Source of the DNA: an uncultured Pelagibacteraceae bacterium
Lineage (GTDB): Bacteria > Pseudomonadota > Alphaproteobacteria > Pelagibacterales > Pelagibacteraceae
Direction: 5' to 3'
Assembly (NCBI GenBank): GCA_902568975.1
Contig: CACFSO010000001.1
Coordinates: 124,001-188,000 of the forward strand
DNA length: 64,000 bases
Position numbers and translations under genes: made by a program. Positions 1 to 7,816 of this stretch are shown here, piece after piece; within the stretch, counting starts at the first letter, position 1, and each line of letters opens with the position of its first letter. The notes under the pieces are model-generated. The model was not told the DNA's origin, made no database searches, and saw nothing but the letters and a program-made list of their open reading frames with translations.

Positions 1-1
1 A

Positions 2-1057
2 GAAGCAGGAACGATTTTAAATATTCCAATTTTTAATATTCCTTACCATCAAAAATTACTTGGTGAAGAAGCGGAAGCTTATATGGGTTTAGCGGATATT
101 CACCAATATCCACCATCTAAATTTGCGTTTCAAGATTCTGATTTAGTAATGATAATTGGAGCAAGATTAGACAACCAAATGAATTTTGGTAATCCTCCAC
201 TCTTTCCAAATACAACAAAACTAGTCTGCATAAATGGTTCTCATGAAGAAATTGAACTTAATCGTGCAGCAGACATTAATCTTTTGTGTGATCCTGGAGT
301 TTTTCTAGATATTATGACTAAACTTAAAAAAAATAATAAATGGAAATTAAATAGAAATTGGTTTGATCAAAATAAAAATAAAAAAAAGGAATGGGTAGAT
401 AAATCTTTAAAAGATTTAAGTGTAGAAACAGAAGAAGCAAAAAAAAATGGAGGCAAAATACACCCTTTACAACTAGCATTAGATGTTCAAGAGGTGATGG
501 GAGAAAATGATTGGCTAGTAATAGATGGAGGTAATACTCATTTTTGGTCAGAGATAGCTATTAATATTGCGGGTGCAAATGGAAAAAAACTTGGAGGAAT
601 TTTACATCCTGGAACATTTAGTATGTTGGGTGTAGGAGTTTCATTTGCTATTTCAGCAAAAAATAATCATCCAAATGCTAATGTAGTTCTTATAAGTGGA
701 GACGGAGCATTTCTATCTGGCGGAATGTCGATAGAAGCTGCATTTAATGAAAAAAAACCAATTGTTGTAGTAATAGATAATAATGGGGGATTAGCATCTA
801 TCGGTCAGCAACAAGAACGTTTATTTGAAAGTAAAAAACGTTTTGCTACAGATTTTAGGGATATACCTTTTCATAAAATATTTGAAGGGTTTGGCGGGCA
901 CGGCGAACTTGTTACAAAAAGAGAGGAACTTTTTCCAGCTTTAAAAAGAGCAATACAAAGCGGCAAAACTGCCTGCGTAAATGTAAAATCAAAAGGTGTA
1001 ATAAGCCCAATTATTTCAGCAGTAACTGACAAAAGAGACAAAGCATCAATCGAATAA
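2..1057 (+). CDS. Thiamine-diphosphate-dependent enzyme, C-terminal part (5' end outside window)
   Basis: The frame is open from base 2, so the gene starts upstream of the window; the ATG at 83 is internal. The visible 351 residues cover the central and C-terminal (TPP-binding) domains of an acetolactate-synthase/oxalyl-CoA-decarboxylase-like enzyme. The diphosphate/Mg motif begins GDGAFLSGG and ends with VVVIDNN, the expected GDG-x(about 26)-NN spacing. The central domain has DLVMIIGARLD. Such enzymes cleave or join carbon bonds next to a keto group; the substrate cannot be told from this part. The stop lies 2 bases before the next ATG, so it is probably co-transcribed with the transthyretin-like and DmdA-family genes. 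That context hints at a catabolic rather than a branched-chain biosynthetic role. Confidence 0.85.
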   Translation, partial: EAGTILNIPIFNIPYHQKLLGEEAEAYMGLADIHQYPPSKFAFQDSDLVMIIGARLDNQMNFGNPPLFPNTTKLVCINGSHEEIELNRAADINLLCDPGVFLDIMTKLKKNNKWKLNRNWFDQNKNKKKEWVDKSLKDLSVETEEAKKNGGKIHPLQLALDVQEVMGENDWLVIDGGNTHFWSEIAINIAGANGKKLGGILHPGTFSMLGVGVSFAISAKNNHPNANVVLISGDGAFLSGGMSIEAAFNEKKPIVVVIDNNGGLASIGQQQERLFESKKRFATDFRDIPFHKIFEGFGGHGELVTKREELFPALKRAIQSGKTACVNVKSKGVISPIISAVTDKRDKASIE

Positions 1058-1059
1058 AT

Positions 1060-1395
1060 ATGGCAACTTTTTCATCACATCTTTTAAATTCGATTAACGG
1101 AACTCACGCAAGCGGACTAAAGGTTTCTATATTTCAAATAAATTCCAAAGGAGAAAAAAAACTATTTTTTGAAACTAAAACTGATGAAGGAGGTAGGATT
1201 TTAAAAGATTTTGATCTTACAAATGAAGACTGTATTTGTGATTATGAAATGATTTGTAATTCTGGAGATTATTTTAAAGAAAAAAGAATTATATCTGAAA
1301 TTGTTGTTAAATTTAAAATGCAAGATCCTAAAAAAAAATATCATTTTCCAATTATAATATCTCCAAACAGCTATTCAATTTGGTGGTCAGAATAA
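1060..1395 (+). CDS. Transthyretin-like / 5-hydroxyisourate-hydrolase-family protein
   Basis: This 111-residue protein has the length and pattern of HIU hydrolase, the purine-catabolism enzyme that opens 5-hydroxyisourate. The family's conserved His, Arg and His are recognisable: SSHLLN (His7), GGR (Arg46) and KYHFPIIISP (His95). The C-terminal tetrapeptide, normally YRGS and part of the active site, is WWSE here. Identity with classical HIUases therefore looks low and the activity may have changed. It sits 2 bases after a TPP enzyme and about 20 bases before a DmdA-family gene, and no other uric-acid gene is visible. Fold assignment is fairly safe; function is open. Confidence 0.7.
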   Translation: MATFSSHLLNSINGTHASGLKVSIFQINSKGEKKLFFETKTDEGGRILKDFDLTNEDCICDYEMICNSGDYFKEKRIISEIVVKFKMQDPKKKYHFPIIISPNSYSIWWSE

Positions 1396-1414
1396 AAATT
1401 GTTAACGCAAAAAT

Positions 1415-2539
1415 ATGAAAAAAAATATTAAATTAAATATGTCAAGACGTATAAGAAGAACACCTTATACAAATAAAGTAGAACAATGTGGGGTTTCAGA
1501 TTTTACAGTTGTGAATCATATGTTATTACCTAAAGGCTATAAAAATTCTATAGAAGAAGATTATTGGCATCTTCGATCCCATGTTCAAATTTGGGATGTA
1601 TCATGTCAAAGACAAGTGCAAGTTAGTGGACCTGATGCTTTTAAACTAGTTCAAAAAATAACACCTCGATCAATAAAAGATATGAAAATTGGCAAATGTT
1701 TTTACATACCCATAATTGATGAGAATGCGGGAATGATAAATGATCCTGTTTTGCTAAAATTAGATGAAGATATGTTTTGGATTTCAATAGCCGACTCAGA
1801 TATTTTATTATGGGCAAAAGGTATTGCTCTTGGTTCTAATTTCAATGTTAAAATCATAGAACCAGATGTGTATCCTCTTGCAATACAAGGACCAAAAGCA
1901 GAGTCTCTAATGACATCTATTTTTGGCGAAGAAATAAAAAAAATAAGATTTTTTAATTTTAAAATTTTTAATTTTTTAGGAACAAAACAAATTATTGCTA
2001 GATCTGGCTACAGTAAACAAGATGGATTCGAAATATATTTAAAAGGGTTTGAAATGGGCGAAAAGCTTTGGGATGTAATTTTTAATGCTGGAAAAGAATA
2101 TAATATATCTCCTGGCTGTCCTAATTTAATTGATAGGGTGGAAGCAGGATTATTGTCTTATGGAAATGATTTCACAAAAGAAAACAATCCATTTGAGTGC
2201 AATTTAGAAAAGTATTGTAATGGAAATAGTATTCATGATTTTATTGGAAAAGATGCATTAAGAAAAATTCATTCAGAGGGAATAAAGCAAAAAATAAAAG
2301 GCATTATTTTTGATGGAGATCCTTGCAAACCAACGGGTAAAGCACTTCCTGTATTTGTAAACAAAAATGTGAAAATTGGTCAAGTAACTTCAGGCGTTTA
2401 TTCACCAAGACTTAAAAAAAATGTTGGCTTATCTATGATTTTAAAAGATTATTGGGATGAAGGTCAAAAATTACAAGTAGAAACCTCAGATGGAAATATG
2501 CGAAATGGTATTGTTACATCTTTACCATTCTCAGAATAA
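1415..2539 (+). CDS. dmdA: DmdA-family (GcvT fold) tetrahydrofolate-dependent demethylase
   Basis: The 374-residue protein has the GcvT/aminomethyltransferase fold and follows SAR11 DMSP demethylase (as I remember it) almost end to end: SRRIR-TPYT near the N-terminus, HVQIWDVSC, LVQ-TPRS, IGKC, SIADSD, LA-QGPK, PGCPNLI and GLLSYGNDF. DmdA moves a methyl group from dimethylsulfoniopropionate to THF. The stretch I remember as ARSGW in DmdA is ARSGY here, near the proposed sulfonium-binding pocket, so this could be a paralogue for another methylated substrate. The ATG at 1415 is used; an in-frame ATG at 1439 gives MSRRIRRTPY and is equally possible. A thiolase follows on the same strand. Confidence 0.7.
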   Translation: MKKNIKLNMSRRIRRTPYTNKVEQCGVSDFTVVNHMLLPKGYKNSIEEDYWHLRSHVQIWDVSCQRQVQVSGPDAFKLVQKITPRSIKDMKIGKCFYIPIIDENAGMINDPVLLKLDEDMFWISIADSDILLWAKGIALGSNFNVKIIEPDVYPLAIQGPKAESLMTSIFGEEIKKIRFFNFKIFNFLGTKQIIARSGYSKQDGFEIYLKGFEMGEKLWDVIFNAGKEYNISPGCPNLIDRVEAGLLSYGNDFTKENNPFECNLEKYCNGNSIHDFIGKDALRKIHSEGIKQKIKGIIFDGDPCKPTGKALPVFVNKNVKIGQVTSGVYSPRLKKNVGLSMILKDYWDEGQKLQVETSDGNMRNGIVTSLPFSE

Positions 2540-2567
2540 ACATATATTGTAGTATATAAGTTAAAAA

Positions 2568-3692
2568 ATGTATAAAGCAGTAATAGCAGGATACTCCAGA
2601 TCTCCATTTACAATGGCTAAGAAGGGTGAGTTAATAAATGTAAAACCAGATGAATTATTATCTGAAGTAATAAAAAAACTTGTTTCAAAATCAAAAGTAA
2701 ATTCAGAAGATATAGAGGACGTAATTATTGGATGTGCATTCCCAGAAGGTGAACAAGGTTTTAATATTGGAAAAATCTCTGCACTAATAAGTGGAATGAA
2801 TATTAAAACAGCTGGCATGACTGTAAATAGATGGTGTGGTTCGTCAATGGAAGCAATTCATATTGCAGCAGGTAAAATTGCTATGGGTTCTGGTAAAGCA
2901 TTTGTTTGTGGCGGTGTAGAAAGTATGACACGTGTTACAGCAGGCTTCAATCCAATACCTTATCCAAAAATGGAAAAGGATAATCCAAATGTATATTTTT
3001 CTATGGGGATAACTGCAGAGAATGTTGCAAGAAAGTATCAACTAACAAGAAAAGATCAACAAGAGTTTGCAGTTTCAAGTCATCAAAAAGCTACTGAAGC
3101 TGAATCAAAAGGAAATTTTAGCAATGAAATTACAGTTATTAATGGCTGCTCTAAAGATGGAAATATACGTCCAAAAACAAGCCAAGAAATTTTAGATGGT
3201 TTGAAACTTGCATTTGACCAAAACGGAACAATAACTGCTGGAACATCTTCTCCTTTAACAGATGGTGCGGCAACGACACTTATTTGTGAAGAACAATATG
3301 CTAAAGATAATAATTTAGATATTTTGGCCAGAATTATTTCCACTTCTGTTCATGGGTGCTCTCCAGAAGTAATGGGATTAGGACCTATAGGAGCTTCTGA
3401 AAAAGCACTTAAGAGGGCGAACTTATCGATTAAGGATATTGAAATTGTAGAATTAAATGAAGCATTTGCTTCACAGTCATTAGCTTGCATGAAAGACTTA
3501 AGTATAGAACAAAAAAATGTAAATATAGATGGAGGAGCTTTGGCTCTGGGACATCCACTTGGTGCTACAGGGGCAAGAATTACTGGTAAAGCAGCAGAAC
3601 TATTAAGAAGAGAAAATAAAAAATATGCGCTAGCAACACAATGTATTGGTTTAGGTATGGGTATTGCTACAGTTATTGAATCTTTAGAATAA
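2568..3692 (+). CDS. Thiolase (acetyl-CoA acyltransferase)
   Basis: A 374-residue thiolase, slightly short for the family (about 390). The acyl-accepting Cys90 lies in NRWCGSS, the NEAFA motif is present, the active-site His329 is in GHPLGATGAR and the second catalytic Cys359 is in TQCIGLGMG. Thiolases cleave 3-ketoacyl-CoA with CoA or condense acetyl-CoA in reverse. The sequence looks like the degradative FadA/PaaJ side, but chain-length specificity cannot be read. It lies 28 bases after the DmdA-family gene on the same strand and ends 14 bases from the convergent SDR gene. The hydratase/dehydrogenase partner may be the fused enzyme at 18.5 kb. Confidence 0.9.
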   Translation: MYKAVIAGYSRSPFTMAKKGELINVKPDELLSEVIKKLVSKSKVNSEDIEDVIIGCAFPEGEQGFNIGKISALISGMNIKTAGMTVNRWCGSSMEAIHIAAGKIAMGSGKAFVCGGVESMTRVTAGFNPIPYPKMEKDNPNVYFSMGITAENVARKYQLTRKDQQEFAVSSHQKATEAESKGNFSNEITVINGCSKDGNIRPKTSQEILDGLKLAFDQNGTITAGTSSPLTDGAATTLICEEQYAKDNNLDILARIISTSVHGCSPEVMGLGPIGASEKALKRANLSIKDIEIVELNEAFASQSLACMKDLSIEQKNVNIDGGALALGHPLGATGARITGKAAELLRRENKKYALATQCIGLGMGIATVIESLE

Positions 3693-3706
3693 TTTATTTT
3701 TGATAA

Positions 3707-4492
3707 TCAATCCATTCTTGTAGCGTTTCCATCAACTGGGATTGCTTGACCAGATATTCTTTCACCTTCTTTAGAAATTAGAAAGGAACAAATGTTGCCT
3801 ATATCCTCTTCATAAATCCAACAATTCATGGAAGCCATGGATACAAATTCTTTCTCAATTATTTTTTTTGAAACTTTTAAAAATTTCGATTTATCTCTTA
3901 TAACTCTTACCATTCTGTCACCTTTGATAGTTCCTGGACAAATTGCGTTAGCGCGAATTTTAAATTTGCCTAATTCCATAGCTAAAGTTTTTGTTAATCC
4001 TATAACTGCCCACTTGCTAGCCGCATAAGGAGATCTTAATGGAAAGCCCATGATACCTGCTCCAGATGAAATACTTATTATGGACCCACCTTTGTTTTTT
4101 TTTAGCATAGGTATTGCTAGTTTTGTAAAATAAAAATGACTTATAACATTAACTTTAAGAGTTTGTTCCCAATCATCAGAATTTAGTTTTTCAATAGTTC
4201 CTGTAGGACCTGCTATGCCAACATTATTAATTAATGCATCTATTTTTTTGGTTTTTTTATTAATTTGATTGAAAAAATTTGAAACCTCATTTTCATCTGA
4301 AGCATCACACAAGTAAGAAAACAACCTTTTATTTGTTAATGGGTGTTTATTAGTTTTTATTAATAATTTTTTATCAATATCACATATATAAACAATAGCA
4401 CCTTTGGAGAGACAAACTTTTGCAGTGGCCCATCCAATGCCCGAAGCTCCAGCTGAAATTATAATTTTTTTATTACGCAGACTTAACGGCAT
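3707..4492 (-). CDS. Short-chain dehydrogenase/reductase (SDR)
   Basis: A classical 261-residue SDR. The NAD(P) motif is SAGASGIG (residues 13-20), NNVG is at 89-92, the catalytic Ser is in SISSGAG (about 142) and Tyr156/Lys160 are in SPYAASK. An Asp after the second strand (ICDID) favours NAD. The start lies inside the last 20 bases of proV, so it is translated as the tail of the betaine-importer operon. It probably oxidises a hydroxyl group of an imported compound or its product, for instance in carnitine or choline-type catabolism, but this is inferred only from context. Confidence 0.88.
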   Translation of the reverse strand: MPLSLRNKKIIISAGASGIGWATAKVCLSKGAIVYICDIDKKLLIKTNKHPLTNKRLFSYLCDASDENEVSNFFNQINKKTKKIDALINNVGIAGPTGTIEKLNSDDWEQTLKVNVISHFYFTKLAIPMLKKNKGGSIISISSGAGIMGFPLRSPYAASKWAVIGLTKTLAMELGKFKIRANAICPGTIKGDRMVRVIRDKSKFLKVSKKIIEKEFVSMASMNCWIYEEDIGNICSFLISKEGERISGQAIPVDGNATRMD

Positions 4493-5525
4493 CAGCCATA
4501 TGTTCTTTTGTTAAAGCTTTTGAAAGTTCTTTTTGTGTAATATATCCTTTTACGTTTCCATTCTTATCTATAACTTCACAGTTTGCATTTGAACAAACAA
4601 CCTTTGGTAAAAATTCATCTAAAAATTGATCTTCATTAACTTTTACTAGATTAGACTTATCAACTTTATCTGAAGTATTAGCGGTAGACATAATAATTTT
4701 TGCTTTAATTACTTTTGCACGATTAACATCTTTTACAAATTTTTCAACATAATCATCAGCAGGATTCATAATGATATCTATTGGAGTTCCTACTTGCACT
4801 AATCTTCCACCATTCAATATTCCTATATGATCTCCTAATCTTAAAGACTCGTCCAAATCATGAGTTATAAAAACTATTGTTTTCTTTAATTCACTTTGTA
4901 AATCTATTAATTGTTTTTGCATGTCGCTTCTTATTAGCGGGTCTAATGCTGAGAATGCTTCATCCATTAACATTATATCAGTGTTAGTAGCAAGTGCCCT
5001 TGCTAGACCAACTCGTTGTTGCATTCCACCAGATAATTGATTTGGATATTGATGTTCAAATCCTGTTAAACCAACGGCTTCGATTTTTTCCATAGCCGTT
5101 TTATTTCTTTCTTCAGGTTTTTGACCTTGTACTTCAAGACCATAACCAACATTTTCCAATACAGTTTTGTGTGGAAATAAACCAAATCTTTGAAAAACCA
5201 TACTCATTTTATGTCTTCTAAATTCAATTAATTTTTTTTGATCTAAATCCATTACATTTGTACCTTCAACTGAAACTTCACCTGAGGTTGGATCTATTAA
5301 TCTATTGATATGACGAATTAGTGTAGATTTTCCCGAGCCAGATAAACCCATACAGACAAATGTCTCACCTTCCTCAATTGATATAGATACATTATCAAGG
5401 CCAACTGTATGACCCGTTTTTTCTAATATCTCTTCTTTAGTTGCTCCATCTTGAACCATAGGAAGTACTTTAGAAGGCTGGTCACCAAAAATTTTGTAAA
5501 CGTTTTTTATTTCTATTTTAGACAT
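4473..5525 (-). CDS. proV: Glycine betaine/proline-type ABC importer, ATP-binding subunit
   Basis: A 350-residue ATPase of the ProV/OpuAA type. Walker A is GLSGSGKST (60-68), the signature is LSGGMQQRVGLARAL, Walker B is IMLMDEAFSALDP and the switch His is in FITHDLDE. The family-specific N-terminal extension (KIFGDQP..., TGHTVGLDNVS) is present, and the C-terminus carries a CBS-like region (about 265-340) that in OpuA senses ionic strength. It is the third gene of the minus-strand order proX-proW-proV-SDR, 3 bases after proW. Import of glycine betaine or related quaternary amines is well supported by family, though the exact substrate is not. Confidence 0.93.
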   Translation of the reverse strand: MSKIEIKNVYKIFGDQPSKVLPMVQDGATKEEILEKTGHTVGLDNVSISIEEGETFVCMGLSGSGKSTLIRHINRLIDPTSGEVSVEGTNVMDLDQKKLIEFRRHKMSMVFQRFGLFPHKTVLENVGYGLEVQGQKPEERNKTAMEKIEAVGLTGFEHQYPNQLSGGMQQRVGLARALATNTDIMLMDEAFSALDPLIRSDMQKQLIDLQSELKKTIVFITHDLDESLRLGDHIGILNGGRLVQVGTPIDIIMNPADDYVEKFVKDVNRAKVIKAKIIMSTANTSDKVDKSNLVKVNEDQFLDEFLPKVVCSNANCEVIDKNGNVKGYITQKELSKALTKEHMADAVKSA

Positions 5526-5528
5526 AAG

Positions 5529-6548
5529 TTATATTTTTTTCTTTATTTGAGTTCTTTCTTGTATTTTTTCTCCATAAGATTGTGTTATTCTATCGAATAT
5601 AATCGCAAGTAAAACAATTGCAATACCAGCTTCTGTTGCCATACCTACATTTAATTGTTGTAATCCAAGCAAAACTTCATCACCAATTCCTCTTGTTCCA
5701 ATCATTGAAGCAATAACGACCATGGCCAAAGACATCATGGTGCACTGGTTAATTCCTTGCATAATATTTGGTAGGGCCAAAGGAATTTGAACACCCCATA
5801 GTGTTTGTTTTCTACTTGCTCCAAATGCTTCTGAAGCTTCAATTACCTCTTTATCAACTAGTCTTATACCTAGATCAGTTAACCTAATAAGCGGTGGCAC
5901 AGCATAAACAAAAATTGCAATAATAGCTGGCACAGCACCCAAACCAAACAATAAAATACCAGGAATTAAATAACAAAAACTCGGAATTGTTTGCATTAAA
6001 TCAAGTATAGGCAATAATGCATTTCTTACTTTTCTATTTCTTGCCATAGCAATTCCAATTGGTATTCCTACAACTATACAAAGCAACATACCAATAATTA
6101 CAATGCAAGTTGTCATAATGCATTTATCCCAATATCTTGGGCTTAGAAATCCTAAAAAAAAAGTGCAAAAAGCTACCATTATGGTTGTATTAGTTTTTCT
6201 GCCGCTAGCAAAATAAGTAATAAAAATAACTAAAGCGATAACAATTGGCCAAGGCAAACCAACCAAAGAATTTTTCATTGCAGTATACATTCCTAATAAG
6301 AAGTTATTTATTCCTTCAAAAAATAATCCATACTTTATAATTAACCAATCAAAACCACTATTAAGAGGCTGCATTAAAGGAAAATCAAGCCACTTAGGCC
6401 AGTTTCCTAGCCAAGAAAAATCTTTAAAAATATCTGTAAAATGTTCAGGTTTATATCTAGGTTTAGCAGAACGATAGCTAATTATAATTAAAAATATAAA
6501 AATTATTGAGTAGACAATAGGTTTTATAAATTTTTTATATTTTTCCAT
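5529..6548 (-). CDS. proW: Glycine betaine/proline-type ABC importer, permease subunit
   Basis: A 339-residue membrane protein with an N-terminal TM helix (about 10-25), a long hydrophilic loop, and the MetI/BPD_transp_1 core over roughly residues 140-330. The coupling (EAA-type) loop is around ASEAFGASRKQTLWGVQIPLALP. It is typical of ProW. It stands 68 bases downstream of proX, behind a strong intrinsic terminator at 6561-6595, so only part of proX transcripts should reach it. It is followed by proV after 3 bases. Confidence 0.93.
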   Translation of the reverse strand: MEKYKKFIKPIVYSIIFIFLIIISYRSAKPRYKPEHFTDIFKDFSWLGNWPKWLDFPLMQPLNSGFDWLIIKYGLFFEGINNFLLGMYTAMKNSLVGLPWPIVIALVIFITYFASGRKTNTTIMVAFCTFFLGFLSPRYWDKCIMTTCIVIIGMLLCIVVGIPIGIAMARNRKVRNALLPILDLMQTIPSFCYLIPGILLFGLGAVPAIIAIFVYAVPPLIRLTDLGIRLVDKEVIEASEAFGASRKQTLWGVQIPLALPNIMQGINQCTMMSLAMVVIASMIGTRGIGDEVLLGLQQLNVGMATEAGIAIVLLAIIFDRITQSYGEKIQERTQIKKKI

Positions 6549-6560
6549 TTTTACTAGCTT

Positions 6561-6595
6561 AAAAAAAACTAAAAGCCCCTTTCAGGGCTTTTAGT
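6561..6595 (-). terminator. Intrinsic terminator between proX and proW
   Basis: Read on the minus strand, an 11-bp stem (positions 6568-6578 paired with 6585-6595, core AAAAGCCC/GGGCTTTT) with a 6-base loop is followed at once by eight T residues (6561-6568 on the plus strand are A). This is a textbook Rho-independent terminator placed 3' of the binding-protein gene and before the permease. It would give high proX and lower proWV expression through partial read-through. Confidence 0.9.
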
Positions 6596-6616
6596 TAATT
6601 AATTTATCGTTACAAA

Positions 6617-7642
6617 TTAAAGCGAAGCTTTAACTTTTTTTGCAACATCGCTTGGTACCCACTTCTCCCACATATTATTACTTGATAAGAAGTTTTTAGC
6701 TGTTGCTTCCATATCTCCACCTGATTCATCCATATAGAAAGCAAGTGATTTGTTCACATCTGCTGTCGGTATAGAATATTTCTTGATGAATTCAATAATA
6801 GGTTTATTTGCAGGATTGTTAGCAAATTTAGTTGAAGCAGCTTTTGTTAAAGACATATTAACATACTCACACGCACAAGTGTCCTTATATACATCTGGAC
6901 CATTTGCTTTAATATCTTCAACGACTTTAGTCATTTCATCCCAGCAAGCTTGGTCATATTTTGGTTCTTCCAATTTAACCAAGTCTACTTTGCCCATCAA
7001 ACCTGTTGGCGTCCAATAGTATGAAAATACTGGTTTGCCTTTTTTAAATCCACCAGCAATTGCAGCATCTAATGCTCCACCTGAACCTGGGTCAAAGTTA
7101 GTATAATATTTATCTAGACCATAAACTTTGTGTTTCACTAAGTTAATAGTGTAACAAGTCCATCCAGAAATACAGCTTGTCATTCTACCTTTTCCAGGAG
7201 CTTCTGGATCAGCAAATAATTTTGCTATCTTGTCACTCTTCATATCATCAACAGATTTTAAACCATATTTGTCAGCAGTTGGTTTATCTACATAGAAACC
7301 TTGAGTAGATGAAGGAGTGTTAACTCCTAGCTCAACAATAGTTCCTTTGGCTAGATTATCTTCAATCAACTGAACAAGGTTGTCTCTCCAAACTTCAGTA
7401 ATGATATCTATTTGTTGATCAAATAGAGCAGCCATTATAGGAGTAGTACTTCCTTTTGTTGATTCAACTTCGCAACCATATCCTTTTTCAATAATATAAC
7501 CTGCAATAGCAGTATGAATGTTGGCGCTATCCCAGTCAAAATCTCCCAAATGTACTTTACATGCAGAGTTTGCACTTGTTGTTCCAAGTGTAGTCACTGC
7601 AATAAAAGCAATTGAAAGAAATAGTTTTTTTAGAAATTTCAT
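6617..7642 (-). CDS. proX: Glycine betaine-type ABC importer, periplasmic substrate-binding protein
   Basis: A 341-residue OpuAC/ProX-family protein. The signal peptide is Lys-rich then hydrophobic (residues 1 to about 26, cleavage near TTSANSA). The start of the mature protein (KVHLGDFDWDSANIHTAIAG) and ITEVWRDN match quaternary-amine binding proteins, and several Trp/Tyr residues that could form an aromatic cage are visible. The start is fixed by a strong Shine-Dalgarno GGAGGGG at 7648-7654. It is the first gene of proX-proW-proV-SDR and is divergent from the gamma-butyrobetaine-dioxygenase-like gene. In SAR11 proteins of this type are among the most abundant in the cell. Confidence 0.93.
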   Translation of the reverse strand: MKFLKKLFLSIAFIAVTTLGTTSANSACKVHLGDFDWDSANIHTAIAGYIIEKGYGCEVESTKGSTTPIMAALFDQQIDIITEVWRDNLVQLIEDNLAKGTIVELGVNTPSSTQGFYVDKPTADKYGLKSVDDMKSDKIAKLFADPEAPGKGRMTSCISGWTCYTINLVKHKVYGLDKYYTNFDPGSGGALDAAIAGGFKKGKPVFSYYWTPTGLMGKVDLVKLEEPKYDQACWDEMTKVVEDIKANGPDVYKDTCACEYVNMSLTKAASTKFANNPANKPIIEFIKKYSIPTADVNKSLAFYMDESGGDMEATAKNFLSSNNMWEKWVPSDVAKKVKASL

Positions 7643-7660
7643 GAATTCCCCTCCATATTT

Positions 7661-7670
7661 AGTTTAAACT
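7661..7670 (-). promoter_or_regulatory. Palindrome AGTTTAAACT in the proX leader
   Basis: A perfect 10-bp palindrome lies 6 bases upstream of the proX Shine-Dalgarno. The same GTTTAAAC core stands at the same place before potD and amt. It may be an operator, or an RNA element involved in mRNA pairing or stability. Confidence 0.5.
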
Positions 7671-7762
7671 GGCCGTATTAAAACTTGATCCAGCTAAAAA
7701 TACAACCATTAATGATATTGATATTGTCTATAAAGCTAAAAAAAAAGAATATAAATTGTTTA

Positions 7763-7783
7763 AATTCAATTATAAATTGAATT
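7763..7783. promoter_or_regulatory. Inverted repeat in the proX / dioxygenase divergent spacer
   Basis: AATTCAATT and AATTGAATT are perfect 9-base inverted repeats around the triplet ATA. The site lies in the 174-base divergent spacer, about 34 bases before the dioxygenase start, where a regulator could act on both directions. In such AT-rich DNA chance palindromes are not rare, so support is modest. Confidence 0.35.
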
Positions 7784-7816
7784 GAAAACAAAACTGAATA
7801 AAATAACAATAAGATT

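Noticed and set aside
83..1057. Complete TPP-enzyme gene starting at the ATG at 83
   Set aside because: The frame stays open to base 2 with family-like sequence, so the gene is cut by the window start.
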